From Butyrivibrio sp. INlla21 (GTDB lineage Bacteria; Bacillota; Clostridia; Lachnospirales; Lachnospiraceae): a DNA stretch of 64,000 nucleotides. A model generated the notes under the pieces. The model had not been told where the DNA came from and did no database searches. It worked only from the letters and a program-made list of their open reading frames with translations. The translations under genes and the position numbers were made by a program. This document shows positions 27,878 through 38,252 of this stretch, piece after piece. Location: assembly GCF_900116875.1 (NCBI RefSeq), contig NZ_FPCC01000014.1, positions 1-64,000 of the forward strand, in the 5' to 3' direction. Position 1 is the stretch's first letter, and each line of letters opens with the position of its first letter.

Positions 27878-28032
27878 ACGTGCATGGTGCTTGTAGCACT
27901 TGAATCCCGGACTTAAGTTGGATTCGCACGTATAGTTAGTTTGCGGTATCGCAAGCTTCACTAAACTCGATAGAACCTCGTTAAGTGAACTTGCATGGTT
28001 CGCACTAAGCTCGATATTACCTCGCTAAGTGC
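27878..28032 (-). other. Structured rplW-rplB spacer with a duplicated hairpin
   Basis: Minus strand, 5' to 3': hairpin 1 at 28002-28032 (GCACT.AGC / GCT.AGTGC) and hairpin 2 at 27957-27989 (TTCACT.AAC / GTT.AGTGAA). Both have nearly the same 13-base loop, GAGGTAATATCGA and GAGGTTCTATCGA. Then come TTGCG/CGCAA (27941-27954) and a three-way element closed by ACGTGC/GCACGT (27878-27931) with two inner hairpins. Changed stem bases keep pairing, which supports real RNA structure. Confidence 0.7.
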
Positions 28033-28037
28033 TCTAC

Positions 28038-28337
28038 TCAAAGTCCCTGGAAGATTTCGATGTCCTTGCTGTCCTCAGTTAACTGAACAATAGCTTTCTT
28101 AGTCTTAGCTGTGAAGCCGATTGTCATTCCACGTCTCTTCTTCTTGCCGTTGGCATTGAGTGTGTTAACCTTAGCAACCTTTGTTCCTTCGAACATCTTC
28201 TCTACAGCTTCCTTGATCTGTGTCTTGTTTGCTTCAGGATTTACAAGGAAAGTGTACTTCTTCTCGCTCATGCCTGCCATGCTCTTCTCAGTAATTACAG
28301 GCTTAAGGATTACGTCATAATACTGTAATGCTGCCAT
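28038..28337 (-). CDS. rplW: 50S ribosomal protein L23
   Basis: uL23, 99 aa from the ATG at 28337, whose A is shared with the rplD stop (TAATG). [20 protein letters not shown] and [20 protein letters not shown]. Exit-tunnel docking site. Confidence 0.97.
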   Translation of the reverse strand: MAALQYYDVILKPVITEKSMAGMSEKKYTFLVNPEANKTQIKEAVEKMFEGTKVAKVNTLNANGKKKRRGMTIGFTAKTKKAIVQLTEDSKDIEIFQGL

Positions 28338-28960
28338 TAGCAATACACCTCCTCTATCTTAGCAACTGCGTCCTTTGTAAGAACGAGTGTCCTAGCGTTT
28401 ACGATATCATACACATTAAGTGTGTTTGTAAGTGTTGTGTTAGCCTCTGCAAGGTTTCTTGCTGAAAGAACTACGTTCTTGTCATTGTCTGCAAGAACTA
28501 CAAGAGCCTTACGTGTAGCCTTGAGGTTATTCATAACCTCTGCGAACTTCTTAGTCTTGATCTCATCGAACTTAAGCTCGTCAACTACGATGATGTTGTT
28601 GTTCTGAGCCTTGTCTGTAAGAGCAGACTTAAGAGCAGCTCTCTTCTCTTTCTTGTTCATCTTGAAAGAGTAATCTCTCGGAACGGGAGCAAATACAACT
28701 CCGCCGCCCTTCCACTGAGGAGCTCTGATAGATCCCTGTCTAGCATGACCTGTTCCCTTCTGTCTCCAAGGCTTTCTTCCGCCTCCTGAAACTTCAGAAC
28801 GTGTCTTTGCTTTCTGTGTACCCTGGCGCTTGTCAGCGAGCTGCTGAAGAACTGCCATGTGTACGAGATGTTCATTTACTTCAACTCCGAAGATAGCATC
28901 GCTTAAATCAAGCTTACCAACTTCTTTGCCTTCCATATTGTAAACAGATACATTAGCCAT
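28337..28960 (-). CDS. rplD: 50S ribosomal protein L4
   Basis: uL4, 207 aa. The tunnel loop [26 protein letters not shown] is intact. In enterobacteria L4 represses the S10 operon through its leader; whether that holds here is unknown, but the leader upstream of rpsJ is well structured. Confidence 0.98.
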   Translation of the reverse strand: MANVSVYNMEGKEVGKLDLSDAIFGVEVNEHLVHMAVLQQLADKRQGTQKAKTRSEVSGGGRKPWRQKGTGHARQGSIRAPQWKGGGVVFAPVPRDYSFKMNKKEKRAALKSALTDKAQNNNIIVVDELKFDEIKTKKFAEVMNNLKATRKALVVLADNDKNVVLSARNLAEANTTLTNTLNVYDIVNARTLVLTKDAVAKIEEVYC

Positions 28961-28986
28961 CTGTATGGTCCTCCTTTCGTGTTCTA

Positions 28987-29670
28987 TTATCCGATAACCT
29001 TAACGGTTTCCTTGATGGTAACAAGTCCCTTCTTAGGTCCGGGAATAGCGCCCTTTACAAGAATAAGGTTCTTGTCTGCGTCTACTCTAACAACCTCAAG
29101 ATTCTGAACTGTTACTTTCACACTACCCATGTGACCGGGCATTCCCTTACCCTTAAATACGCGGCTGGGATCTGAAGATGAACCATTAGAACCCTGATGA
29201 CGGTGGAATTTGGAACCGTGAGCCATGGGTCCTCTGTGCTGACCATTCTTCTTGATGGCGCCCTGGAATCCTTTTCCCTTTGAAATTGCTGTAGCGTCGA
29301 TCTTGTCGCCCTCAGCAAATACATCAGCCTTGATCTCTGCACCAAGCTCATACTCTGCAGCGTTCTCAAGCTTGAACTCTCTTACATATCTCTTGCAAGA
29401 AACTCCGGCCTTCTTGAAGTGACCCTGCTCAGCCTTGGTTGCACCGTGGCGATGATAAATTGTCTTGTTTCCGTTCTTGTCCTTGTTAACAACCTTTTCC
29501 TTCTTGTCAACAAAGCCAACCTGGACAGCGCTGTAACCGTCGTTCTCAACAGTCTTGATCTGTGTAACAACACAAGGTCCTGCCTGAAGAACAGTTACAG
29601 GAACGAGTGAACCGTCCTCTTTGAAGATCTGAGTCATTCCGACTTTAGTAGCTAAAATAGCCTTCTTCAT
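28987..29670 (-). CDS. rplC: 50S ribosomal protein L3
   Basis: uL3, 227 aa: [20 protein letters not shown], and the peptidyl-transferase loop [20 protein letters not shown]. Normal. Separated from rpsJ by a 181-base hairpin-rich spacer. Confidence 0.98.
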   Translation of the reverse strand: MKKAILATKVGMTQIFKEDGSLVPVTVLQAGPCVVTQIKTVENDGYSAVQVGFVDKKEKVVNKDKNGNKTIYHRHGATKAEQGHFKKAGVSCKRYVREFKLENAAEYELGAEIKADVFAEGDKIDATAISKGKGFQGAIKKNGQHRGPMAHGSKFHRHQGSNGSSSDPSRVFKGKGMPGHMGSVKVTVQNLEVVRVDADKNLILVKGAIPGPKKGLVTIKETVKVIG

Positions 29671-29851
29671 GTTTTTACCTCCTTATTACGTCTACAGCGG
29701 ATGCTTACTTCATTCGCAATGTCGCTTCAATTGTTCCGCAACGTTTTGAACAATTCTCCAGTTATCACGGCATCATGCGTCTCGCATCATACTAGTAGAG
29801 GTTTAAAATAAATAGTTACTTTATTAGATAATGTAATACTTCTTATATGTA
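29671..29851 (-). other. rpsJ-rplC spacer with three hairpins
   Basis: Minus strand: GTAATAC..GTATTAC (29833-29855), which covers the rpsJ stop codon; ATGCG-AGA-CGCAT (29775-29787); AATTGTTC..GAACAATT (29729-29755). No terminator T-runs. Confidence 0.55.
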
Positions 29852-30163
29852 TTACTTCATCTTGATGTTAATGTTTACACCTGCAGGCATCTCGAGTCTC
29901 TGAAGAGCCTCTACTGTCTTGGAAGTAGGTGTAATGATATCGATAAGTCTCTTGTGTGTTCTCTGCTCGAACTGCTCTCTTGAATCCTTATACTTATGAA
30001 CAGCTCTTAAGATAGTAACAACTTCCTTCTTTGTAGGAAGGGGAACAGGTCCGCTTACCTGAGAACCGTTCTTCTTGACTGTCTCGATGATCTTCTTGGC
30101 AGATGCATCAACAAGCTGATGATCATATGCCTTAAGTGTAATTCTCATTACCTGATTTGCCAT
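29852..30163 (-). CDS. rpsJ: 30S ribosomal protein S10
   Basis: uS10 (also NusE), 103 aa from the ATG at 30163 ([20 protein letters not shown]); AAGGAGG lies 11 bases upstream, and the 20-residue extension to 30223 would include that site. Binds NusB in antitermination. First gene of the S10 operon, behind a long leader and a strong promoter. Confidence 0.97.
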   Translation of the reverse strand: MANQVMRITLKAYDHQLVDASAKKIIETVKKNGSQVSGPVPLPTKKEVVTILRAVHKYKDSREQFEQRTHKRLIDIITPTSKTVEALQRLEMPAGVNINIKMK

Positions 30164-30441
30164 AAAAAAAGTCGCCTCCTTTTCGCACTTTTGAATTAAG
30201 TACGACAAGCGGTGACTGTACACTCTCCCGTGTGTGTCCTAAGCAATAAACCAAATTAAAGCTGTAAAACTTCTACACGTCGTTTCTGCCTTGGGTTAGT
30301 CGGCAGACTTAAATTACTGTACAGTGACTTGTCGTCAGTTTGTTTGGCTGCTCGGCAGCCTCTAGACATTCGCTCCACGGAAAACCTGCTTAACTGGATA
30401 AAGCAGCAACCTCACGCTTCATAGCTATCATGTCACAGCGT
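30164..30441 (-). promoter_or_regulatory. S10 operon leader RNA
   Basis: About 280-nt untranslated leader. A long-range stem GACAAG.ACTGTAC (30319-30333) with GTACAGT.CTTGTC (30204-30221) closes a domain of about 130 nt, containing CTGCC/GGCAG. Upstream of it are GGCTG-CCGAG-CAGCC (30346-30360) and a CTGCTT/AAGCAG stem (about 30387-30406). A regulatory role is inferred from position and structure. Confidence 0.6.
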
Positions 30442-30446
30442 CTTAT

Positions 30447-30475
30447 ACTATAAAACATTTTTCCGATATATGCAA
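30447..30475 (-). promoter_or_regulatory. S10 operon promoter
   Basis: Minus strand TTGCAT (30470-30475), 17-base spacer, TATAGT (30447-30452). It drives the run from rpsJ onward. Confidence 0.75.
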
Positions 30476-30673
30476 CCTCTTTTTATAAATTAATCACTTT
30501 AATCGCAAAATCAATGTTTTTTGCCCATTTTGCTTGATCTATTTTAATCTCTTTTACCATTTCATTGGAATGACGGTAATTATCGTGATATCATTCACGA
30601 TGGACATGAGTTAGAATCATATTATATAAGAAAAAAGACATTGTTCATAATATAAACAGAAAGGCACTTAGAT

Positions 30674-31537
30674 ATGTGGATTGCAGACGGATGGAAAGAT
30701 TATGAGGTCATCGATACCTCGAGCGGCGAGAAGCTCGAAAGATGGGGCGACTACCTGCTTGTAAGACCGGATCCTCAGGTAATATGGAACACTGAAAAGA
30801 AACACTTCGGATGGAAGAAGCCCAACGGACATTATCACAGAAGCAATAAAGGCGGCGGCGAGTGGGAGTTCCACAAGCTTCCGGAGGAATGGACTATTAA
30901 TTATAAGGAACTCACTTTTAATCTTAAGCCCTTCAGCTTCAAGCATACGGGTCTTTTCCCCGAGCAGGCTGCCAACTGGGATTGGTTTTCTTCTTTAATA
31001 AAGAAGGCCGATCGCCAGATCAAGGTTCTCAACCTCTTTGCATATACGGGAGGTGCCACTGTCTCGGCCGCTAAGGCAGGTGCCAGTGTCACACACGTTG
31101 ACGCCGCCAAAGGCATGGTAGCTTGGGCAAAAGAAAATGCGGCTTCCTCAGGGCTTGCCGATGCACCCATCAGATATCTCGTAGATGACTGCGTTAAATT
31201 CGTAGAAAGAGAAATAAGAAGAGGAAATAAATACGACGGCGTAATAATGGATCCTCCTTCTTACGGAAGAGGACCCAAAGGTGAGATCTGGAAGATTGAG
31301 GAATCTGTTTTTCCTTTTATTCAGCTTACGAGTAAGCTCCTTTCGGATAATCCTCTTTTCTTCCTTATAAATTCGTATACAACCGGTTTACAGCCCGCAG
31401 TTCTTTCATACATGCTTCATACTGTTCTTGATCCTATTCATCCCGGAACAATTGAAGCAAATGAGATCGGTCTTCCGGTTAAAAACAACGGTCTCGTTCT
31501 TCCCTGCGGCGCCAGCGGAAGATGGACAGCCAAATAA
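30674..31537 (+). CDS. Class I SAM-dependent methyltransferase (rRNA large-subunit type)
   Basis: 287 aa, predicted RNA or nucleic-acid methyltransferase of the RlmI/RlmK-like group, cytoplasmic. SAM motif I is NLFAYTGGATVSAA (about 120-133), the acidic ribose-binding region HVDAAKGMVAWAKEN follows, and the catalytic DPPSYGRG is at 193-200. It lacks an N-terminal PUA domain. It is one of few plus-strand genes here; an inverted repeat ATCGTG/CACGAT (30582-30601) lies upstream, then TGGACA and TATAAG as a possible promoter. Its stop touches the stop of the convergent synthetase gene. Exact target is unknown. Confidence 0.85.
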   Translation: MWIADGWKDYEVIDTSSGEKLERWGDYLLVRPDPQVIWNTEKKHFGWKKPNGHYHRSNKGGGEWEFHKLPEEWTINYKELTFNLKPFSFKHTGLFPEQAANWDWFSSLIKKADRQIKVLNLFAYTGGATVSAAKAGASVTHVDAAKGMVAWAKENAASSGLADAPIRYLVDDCVKFVEREIRRGNKYDGVIMDPPSYGRGPKGEIWKIEESVFPFIQLTSKLLSDNPLFFLINSYTTGLQPAVLSYMLHTVLDPIHPGTIEANEIGLPVKNNGLVLPCGASGRWTAK

Positions 31538-32248
31538 TTATTCTTCGCTTGCATCGATCTTTTCCCGTATCTGCTGCATTCTAAGATCGAGCTGATTTAT
31601 AAGATCTGCGCTAAACTTAAGATCATCGGAAATCACATCCTGGTTTTCGATGTTCTTTTTATATTTCATCTTGTGTTCAAGACTTGCCCAGAAGTCCATC
31701 GCGATCGTTCTGAACTGAACTTCCACCTTCATAAACTCTTTTTCCTGAGTTAAGAATATAGGAACCTCGATAATAAGGTGTAAGCTCCTGTAACCGCTCT
31801 TCTTGGGCTTTTCAATGTAATCTTTTTTCTGTATTACCTCAATGTCATCCTGCTTGGCAAGGCAATCGGCGAGCATGTAAATGTCATCGACAAACGAGCA
31901 AATGACTCTTATACCTGCGATGTCCGATATGTTCTTTTTTATATTATCCAGTGAAAAATCAAGTCCTTTTGCCTCCAACTTGTTGTAGATACTCATTGGA
32001 GTCTTTATTCTCATCTTGATCGCCTCAAAAGGATTTCTGTTGTTTCGAAGCGAAAGCTCTTTGTTGAGTACATCCAGCTTGGTCCTGACTTCCGACAACG
32101 CACAATCATACTTCATCATCAGAAGCTGAAAATCTTTATACTGATCTTTCATTTTAAGAAGGTTCTCAAGATCACTGTGTGTGATACTCCCATCTCCCCC
32201 CTGCTTAGCAAAATCTATCTCGGAATAGTCGACGTGTTTTACTGCCAT
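31538..32248 (-). CDS. Small RelA/SpoT-domain (p)ppGpp synthetase
   Basis: Predicted small alarmone synthetase, 236 aa from the ATG at 32248, which has AAAGGAGTGAAG upstream; an extension to 32308 lacks support. The synthetase domain is seen in MRIKTPMSIYNKLEAKG, DIAGIRVICSFVDDIYMLAD, KPKKSGYRSLHLIIEVPI and VEVQFRTIAMDFWASLEHKM. No hydrolase, TGS or ACT domain. RelQ-like by layout. Position between translation operons fits a growth-control role (inference). It ends flush against the methyltransferase gene. Confidence 0.9.
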   Translation of the reverse strand: MAVKHVDYSEIDFAKQGGDGSITHSDLENLLKMKDQYKDFQLLMMKYDCALSEVRTKLDVLNKELSLRNNRNPFEAIKMRIKTPMSIYNKLEAKGLDFSLDNIKKNISDIAGIRVICSFVDDIYMLADCLAKQDDIEVIQKKDYIEKPKKSGYRSLHLIIEVPIFLTQEKEFMKVEVQFRTIAMDFWASLEHKMKYKKNIENQDVISDDLKFSADLINQLDLRMQQIREKIDASEE

Positions 32249-32369
32249 AGACTTCACTCCTTTTCTTGTAGTTCTCGTAAGTTCAGTATAACAGCAAGGC
32301 TTAAACATTCTATGAACTAATTATAAAAATACTGCTAATCTTGCGTATTTTTAGGCGTTTGAACACATT

Positions 32370-33410
32370 TTACACTTGATTATCTATGGAAGCTCCTTTT
32401 ACATCATTTGATAAAAGACTTAGCTTATTGAGGATGTTGGTTATCTCAATGTTGACATCTTCCTGCACGTCTTCAAGCGACCTTTCCTCTGTGATAACCA
32501 CCTTCTTATAATTATCGGGATTATTCTCCTCTGCCTCCGCACGTTCTCTTCTGGCTATTGCTCTCTTAGCATCTGCGCCGGTTGCATGTCCGAGTTCTGT
32601 TCTATCTTTTATATTCTCGATAAGTTCCTGCAACTGAGCCTCTTTTTCCAGCTTCTTGGCTTCTTTCTTCTTTTCCTCTTTCTTCTCTTCTGCAGCTTCC
32701 TTGGCTTCCTCTTCGCGCTCTTTCTGCTCTTCATCGATATTCTCGACTGCGTCGCTTGTCAAAAGAGCTATCGCCTCCTTAGTGGATGCGTCCATAATAT
32801 TATCAGCTTCCTTTTGTGCATCGAGCATATCGTTGGATTTAAGGCGTTCCCTCTTGATGTCCGCATAGCCGCATACGAGTGATGCCATCTTATTCTCTAT
32901 ATCCCTCATTTCTTTTGTTTTATCTTGGTCCGAAGAGACATAGTACAACGCTTTCTTCTGAAACTCAGTTAGATTGTTATATTCATCTAAAGAAAGCTGA
33001 GTATCGGGATCAGTACTCCGTGCTCTCTCGGCGTACCCCTCAAGTTCAATATACTCTCTACTTGTAGGTTCAACCCCATATTCAGACATGAGCTCTTTTA
33101 GCATGGCATTGTCCGCTTTGTTCTGCTCTTTCATTTCATTTAATTCTTCAGAAAGGGATTTTATCTGATCCTTTATTGACTGCATTTGAGCATCAAGCTT
33201 CTTCTCTCCGCCAAATGCATCCGCTACGATCTTAAGCGCATTCTTCTTAGCAAAGTCCTGACGCTGCTCAAGCAAGCTCTGAATTTTGAGATTGGCTCCT
33301 GACACAGAAACATTCTTTCCTTTGTCACTTGTTTTGACTTTATCGGGATCGATCGGCTCCTGTGTGGGATAAAGATTATTCTGAACATCCATGTTCTCTT
33401 GTATACGCAT
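32370..33410 (-). CDS. Hypothetical coiled-coil protein
   Basis: I do not recognise a function. 346 aa, no signal peptide or membrane segment. The N-terminal 45 residues look disordered; a coiled coil follows at about 70-105 (DAQMQSIKDQIKSLSEELNE), then a mixed helical part with EYNNLTEFQKKALYYVSS, and a very charged helix rich in Glu/Lys at about 215-265. AGGAGGAG precedes the ATG. It lies downstream of the tuf terminator, followed by the synthetase gene 121 bases on. Confidence 0.75.
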   Translation of the reverse strand: MRIQENMDVQNNLYPTQEPIDPDKVKTSDKGKNVSVSGANLKIQSLLEQRQDFAKKNALKIVADAFGGEKKLDAQMQSIKDQIKSLSEELNEMKEQNKADNAMLKELMSEYGVEPTSREYIELEGYAERARSTDPDTQLSLDEYNNLTEFQKKALYYVSSDQDKTKEMRDIENKMASLVCGYADIKRERLKSNDMLDAQKEADNIMDASTKEAIALLTSDAVENIDEEQKEREEEAKEAAEEKKEEKKKEAKKLEKEAQLQELIENIKDRTELGHATGADAKRAIARRERAEAEENNPDNYKKVVITEERSLEDVQEDVNIEITNILNKLSLLSNDVKGASIDNQV

Positions 33411-33500
33411 AAGGCTCCTCCTGTGTTAGTGATAAATATGTATAGTTATCCTTATATCGTATATATCGGTTTAAACTCGGTGAATGTTTATAGAAAAAGC

Positions 33501-33545
33501 AAATAAAAAAGAGCTCCGAGCACAAGGCTCGAAGCTCTTTATATT
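33501..33545 (-). terminator. tuf operon terminator
   Basis: Minus-strand hairpin AAAGAGCTTCGAGC-CTTGT-GCTCGGAGCTCTTTTTT, 29 bases after the tuf stop. Ends rpsL-rpsG-fusA-tuf. Confidence 0.95.
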
Positions 33546-33573
33546 TGCATTTAGCTAAAAGCTAGAAGGTAGA

Positions 33574-34764
33574 TCACTCTACGATTGTAGCAACCTTACC
33601 TGATCCAACTGTACGTCCACCCTCACGGATAGCGAACTTAAGACCCTGCTCCATAGCGATGGGGTGAATAAGCTCGATAGACATTGTTACGTGGTCACCA
33701 GGCATGCACATCTCAACACCATCGGGAAGGTTGCAGACACCTGTAACGTCAGTTGTTCTGAAGTAGAACTGAGGTCTGTAGTTTGTGAAGAAAGGTGTAT
33801 GACGGCCACCCTCGTCCTTAGTAAGAACGTAAACCTCAGCAGTGAACTTTGTATGGCAAGTTACTGTGCCGGGCTTTGTGATAACCTGACCTCTCTGGAT
33901 ACCTTCACGGTCAACACCACGAAGAAGAAGACCTACGTTGTCACCAGCCTCGCAGTAATCCATTGTCTTACGGAACATCTCGATACCTGTTACAACAGAC
34001 TTAGATGTCTCTTCCTTGATACCAACGATTTCGATTTCGTCGTTGAGGTTAAGTGAACCTCTCTCTACTCTACCAGTAGCAACTGTTCCACGTCCTGTGA
34101 TTGTGAATACGTCCTCAACAGGCATAAGGAAAGGCTTATCTGTCTCACGAGTAGGCTCAGGGATGTAAGAATCAACTGTGTCCATAAGCTCCATAACCTT
34201 ATCGCCCCACTCAGACTTAGGATCCTCAAGAGCCTTAAGAGCTGAACCACGGATGATAGGTGTGTCATCTCCAGGGAACTCATACTCTGTAAGAAGGTCT
34301 CTGATCTCCATCTCAACGAGGTCGAGAAGCTCAGGATCATCAACCATATCACACTTGTTCATGAATACGATGATGTAAGGAACACCAACCTGACGAGCAA
34401 GAAGAACGTGCTCCTTAGTCTGTGCCATAACACCGTCTGTAGCAGCAACAACGAGGATAGAACCATCCATCTGAGCTGCACCAGTGATCATGTTCTTTAC
34501 ATAGTCAGCGTGGCCAGGGCAGTCAACGTGTGCGTAGTGTCTGCTAGCTGTCTCATACTCGATGTGAGCAGAGTTAATTGTGATTCCACGCTCTTTCTCT
34601 TCGGGAGCCTTATCGATCTGATCGAATGCAACAGCAGGTGAAAATCCTCTGTCTGCAAGAACAGTTGTGATAGCTGCTGTAAGAGTTGTTTTACCATGGT
34701 CAACGTGTCCGATTGTACCAATGTTAACGTGTGGTTTGCTTCTGTCAAACTTAGCTTTTGCCAT
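33574..34764 (-). CDS. tuf: Elongation factor Tu
   Basis: GTPase that brings aminoacyl-tRNA to the ribosome, 396 aa. G1 GHVDHGKT (19-26), switch II DCPGH, NKCD base recognition, and C-terminal domains 2 and 3. Full length. A hairpin (AAATGTT/AACATTT, near 34786-34805) lies in the fusA-tuf spacer just upstream of the ribosome site. Confidence 0.98.
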   Translation of the reverse strand: MAKAKFDRSKPHVNIGTIGHVDHGKTTLTAAITTVLADRGFSPAVAFDQIDKAPEEKERGITINSAHIEYETASRHYAHVDCPGHADYVKNMITGAAQMDGSILVVAATDGVMAQTKEHVLLARQVGVPYIIVFMNKCDMVDDPELLDLVEMEIRDLLTEYEFPGDDTPIIRGSALKALEDPKSEWGDKVMELMDTVDSYIPEPTRETDKPFLMPVEDVFTITGRGTVATGRVERGSLNLNDEIEIVGIKEETSKSVVTGIEMFRKTMDYCEAGDNVGLLLRGVDREGIQRGQVITKPGTVTCHTKFTAEVYVLTKDEGGRHTPFFTNYRPQFYFRTTDVTGVCNLPDGVEMCMPGDHVTMSIELIHPIAMEQGLKFAIREGGRTVGSGKVATIVE

Positions 34765-34863
34765 TTCTAAATATCCTCCTTAGGTTAAATGTTAATCAAC
34801 ATTTACATACATAATTTAACCGACTACATCGATTATATTAAAACTTCGGCGTTTTATCAATAA

Positions 34864-36981
34864 TTATTTCGCCTTATTTGTAAGAACTTTCTCCTGAACG
34901 TTCTTAGGAACGGGCTCATACTTCTCAAAGAACATTGAGTAGTTACCACGACCCTGAGTTCTTGAACGAAGGTCTGTAGCGTATCCGAACATCTCAGCAA
35001 GAGGAACATAAGCTCTTACGATCTTACCGCCGCCGAGATCGTCCATACCTTCTACACGTCCACGACGTGAGTTTACATCACCGATAACATCACCCATGTA
35101 TTCCTCGGGCATTGTTACCTCAACCTTCATGATAGGCTCAAGAAGAACAGGTGCACCCTTCTGCATAGCATCCTTGAACGCCATAGATCCTGCGATGTGG
35201 AATGCCATTTCTGAAGAGTCGACTTCATGATATGATCCGTCGTATACAGTAGCGTGTACACCTACAACAGGATATCCACCAAGTGTTCCGGCCTTCATAG
35301 CCTCTTCGATACCTTCGCTGATAGGCTGGATGAATTCCTTAGGAATAGCACCGCCGACAACTTCGCTATCGAACTGGTAAAGATTGTCTCCGTTGGCATC
35401 CATGGGCTCGAAACGAACTTTACAATGTCCGTACTGTCCACGTCCACCGGACTGCTTAGCATATTTAGACTCAATATCAACTGCCTTTGTAAGTGCCTCT
35501 CTATATGCAACCTGAGGAGCACCAACGTTAGCCTCAACCTTGTACTCACGAAGAAGTCTGTCTACGATAATGTCAAGGTGAAGCTCACCCATTCCGGCAA
35601 TGATTGTCTGACCTGTCTCAGAGTTAGTGTGAGCTCTGAATGTAGGATCTTCTTCAGCAAGCTTCTGAAGAGCCTCGTCAAGCTTCTGCTGACCGGCCTT
35701 AGTCTTAGGCTCGATAGCAAGCTCGATAACAGGATCAGGGAATTCCATAGACTCAAGGATAACAGGATTCTTCTCATCGCAAAGTGTGTCACCTGTTACA
35801 GTGTTCTTAAGTCCAACTGCAGCAGCGATATCACCTGAGTAAACCTTATCAAGGTCTGATCTCTTGTTAGCGTGCATCTGAAGAATACGTCCAAGACGTT
35901 CCTTATTATCTTTTGAGCTGTTAAGTACGTATGAACCTGAGTTTGCTGTACCACGATATACACGGAAGAATGCAAGCTTTCCAACGAAAGGATCGCTGAC
36001 AATCTTGAATGCAAGTGCTGCAAACGGGCCATCATCTGTTGACTCAATCTCGATCTCATTACCATCCATGTCAGTACCCTTACATGCAGGGATATCAACA
36101 GGTGAAGGCATGAATTCAATAACTGCGTCGATAAGTTTCTGGATACCTCTGTTCTTGTGGGCAGATCCACAGCAAACAGGGAATGCTCTACACTCGCAAG
36201 TAGCCTTACGAAGTGCTGCCTTGAGCTCTTCCTTAGAAGGCTCATTACCCTCAAGGTACTCCATCATAAGATCTTCATCAAGATCGCAGATCTTCTCAAC
36301 GAGTTCGCCATGATAAAGCTCAGCGTCATCCTTAAGGTCAGCGGGGATCTCACCAATAGTAACATCCTCACCCTTATCATCGTTGTAGATGTATGCCTGC
36401 ATCTCGAAAAGGTCGATAACACCCTGGAACTGATCCTCAGCTCCGATAGGGATCTCGATCATAATAGCATTTTTCTTAAGTCTGTTACGGATCTGCTCAA
36501 CTGCTCCGTAGTAGTTTGCTCCGATGATATCCATCTTGTTGATGAATGCCATACGAGGAACATTAAATCCGTCAGCCTGACGCCAAACGTTCTCAGACTG
36601 AGGCTCAACACCTTCCTTAGCACTGAATACGCCTACGGCGCCATCAAGTACTCTAAGTGAACGCTCAACCTCAACGGTGAAGTCTACGTGGCCGGGTGTA
36701 TCAATGATGTTGATACGGTGCTCAAGAGCGCCGGGCTTAGTCTTACCGTTTTCCTGAAGTGTCCAGTGGCATGTTGTAGCTGCGGATGTGATTGTGATAC
36801 CTCTTTCCTGCTCCTGTTCCATCCAGTCCATGGTAGCAGTACCTTCATAGGTCTCACCAATCTTATAGTTTACACCGGTATAGTAAAGAATACGCTCTGT
36901 AAGAGTAGTCTTACCTGCGTCGATATGAGCCATGATACCGATGTTCCTGGTTCTCTCCAATGGGTATTGTCTATCAGCCAA
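34864..36981 (-). CDS. fusA: Elongation factor G
   Basis: Translocation GTPase, 705 aa. G1 AHIDAGKT (18-25), [24 protein letters not shown], and domain [22 protein letters not shown] with the C-terminal [20 protein letters not shown]. No sign of a tetracycline-protection-type paralogue. Str operon. Confidence 0.98.
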   Translation of the reverse strand: MADRQYPLERTRNIGIMAHIDAGKTTLTERILYYTGVNYKIGETYEGTATMDWMEQEQERGITITSAATTCHWTLQENGKTKPGALEHRINIIDTPGHVDFTVEVERSLRVLDGAVGVFSAKEGVEPQSENVWRQADGFNVPRMAFINKMDIIGANYYGAVEQIRNRLKKNAIMIEIPIGAEDQFQGVIDLFEMQAYIYNDDKGEDVTIGEIPADLKDDAELYHGELVEKICDLDEDLMMEYLEGNEPSKEELKAALRKATCECRAFPVCCGSAHKNRGIQKLIDAVIEFMPSPVDIPACKGTDMDGNEIEIESTDDGPFAALAFKIVSDPFVGKLAFFRVYRGTANSGSYVLNSSKDNKERLGRILQMHANKRSDLDKVYSGDIAAAVGLKNTVTGDTLCDEKNPVILESMEFPDPVIELAIEPKTKAGQQKLDEALQKLAEEDPTFRAHTNSETGQTIIAGMGELHLDIIVDRLLREYKVEANVGAPQVAYREALTKAVDIESKYAKQSGGRGQYGHCKVRFEPMDANGDNLYQFDSEVVGGAIPKEFIQPISEGIEEAMKAGTLGGYPVVGVHATVYDGSYHEVDSSEMAFHIAGSMAFKDAMQKGAPVLLEPIMKVEVTMPEEYMGDVIGDVNSRRGRVEGMDDLGGGKIVRAYVPLAEMFGYATDLRSRTQGRGNYSMFFEKYEPVPKNVQEKVLTNKAK

Positions 36982-37017
36982 AGGTTCTTCCTCCTAAAAA
37001 TCTGAAATCTCACCAGA

Positions 37018-37488
37018 TTAGAATCTGTAGTGTGAGAATGCCTTGTTTGCTTCTGCCATCTTGTGCATGTCTTCTTTTCTCTTTACAGCTGCACCAGTGT
37101 TATTGTATGCATCCATAATCTCTGAAGCGAGTCTGTCTACCATAGTCTTCTCGCCTCTTGCACGTGAGAAAGTTACAAGCCAACGAAGTGCAAGAGCCTG
37201 ACGTCTGTCTGGTCTAACCTCAATAGGAACCTGGTATGTAGCACCACCAATACGTCTTGCTTTTACTTCGAGAGCGGGCATGATGTTATTCATAGCTCCC
37301 TCGAAAATTTCAAGAGCGGGCTTTCCACCCTTCTCTTCTACCTGTGCAAATGCACCATATACGATCTTCTGAGCAACGCCCTTCTTACCATCGAGCATTA
37401 CCTGATTAACAAGCTTGGTTACAACCTTGTTATCGTATAAAGGATCTGCTAATACGTCACGTTTTACAATATGTCCTTTACGCGGCAC
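37018..37488 (-). CDS. rpsG: 30S ribosomal protein S7
   Basis: uS7, 156 aa from a GTG start at 37488 ([20 protein letters not shown] after the initiator), which has AAGGAGGGAAGAACC upstream. A frame with ATG at 37521 would add 11 residues and place the ribosome site inside the gene, so the GTG is preferred. [20 protein letters not shown] is canonical. Confidence 0.95.
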   Translation of the reverse strand: MPRKGHIVKRDVLADPLYDNKVVTKLVNQVMLDGKKGVAQKIVYGAFAQVEEKGGKPALEIFEGAMNNIMPALEVKARRIGGATYQVPIEVRPDRRQALALRWLVTFSRARGEKTMVDRLASEIMDAYNNTGAAVKRKEDMHKMAEANKAFSHYRF

Positions 37489-37617
37489 GGTTCTTCCCTC
37501 CTTTAGAATTGCTAAAATCAACGGTACTCACTAATTTAGTGTACGTGCGGTTTCTTTACTACTTATATAGAATAGAACACCAACACTTTTAAAATTAGAT
37601 CTGTTACTTAAAATAAA

Positions 37618-38037
37618 TTACTTGGCAGCCTTAGGCTTCTTAGCGCCATACTTAGAACGAGCCTGTTTTCTGTCGGCTACACCTGCAGTATCAAGAGTAC
37701 CTCTGATAATGTGATACCTTGTACCAGGGAGATCCTTAACTCTTCCGCCACGGATAAGAACAACGCTATGCTCCTGAAGGTTGTGACCTTCTCCGGGAAT
37801 GTAGCTTGTTACCTCAATACCGTTAGAAAGACGTACTCTGGCGATTTTTCTCAGAGCAGAGTTAGGCTTCTTAGGGGTTGCTGTCTTAACAGCTGTGCAA
37901 ACACCACGCTTCTGAGGAGAAGCTGTTGCAGTTGCCTTCTTGTGAAGAGAGTTAAAACCCTTCTGCAACGCAGGTGCTGTAGACTTCTTTACAGATGTCT
38001 GACGACCCTTTCTAACTAACTGGTTAAATGTTGGCAT
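37618..38037 (-). CDS. rpsL: 30S ribosomal protein S12
   Basis: uS12, 139 aa, decoding centre. [20 protein letters not shown] and [17 protein letters not shown] carry the wild-type lysines at the streptomycin positions. Heads the str operon behind a consensus promoter. Confidence 0.98.
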   Translation of the reverse strand: MPTFNQLVRKGRQTSVKKSTAPALQKGFNSLHKKATATASPQKRGVCTAVKTATPKKPNSALRKIARVRLSNGIEVTSYIPGEGHNLQEHSVVLIRGGRVKDLPGTRYHIIRGTLDTAGVADRKQARSKYGAKKPKAAK

Positions 38038-38157
38038 TCCTTTTACCTCCTATTTTGATAAGAAAAACTAATATAAAAAGCGGATTCATAACCCGCGATT
38101 TATAGCATAAAACAAAAGGGCATAGTTTCACCCTCTTGTCTATACACGCAATTATGA

Positions 38158-38186
38158 ATTATATAGACAATTTTTTTCATTGTCAA
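38158..38186 (-). promoter_or_regulatory. str operon promoter
   Basis: Minus strand TTGACA (38181-38186), 17-base spacer, TATAAT (38158-38163): a perfect consensus. It separates rpsL-rpsG-fusA-tuf from rpoBC. Confidence 0.92.
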
Positions 38187-38204
38187 CAAATATTTTTCAT
38201 GGAA

Positions 38205-38236
38205 GTTCCTGCGAACCGGTTAAGATTCGCAGGAAC
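38205..38236 (-). other. Perfect hairpin after rpoC without a T-tract
   Basis: GTTCCTGCGAA / TTCGCAGGAAC, 11 pairs with a 10-base loop, 17 bases after the rpoC stop. The following sequence is not T-rich, so it may be a processing or stability element, or a weak terminator. Confidence 0.7.
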
Positions 38237-38252
38237 GATATTACATTTATGA

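Noticed and set aside
27878-28032. CRISPR-like repeat pair
   Set aside because: Only two hairpin units with sequence differences that preserve pairing; no spacers, no cas genes.
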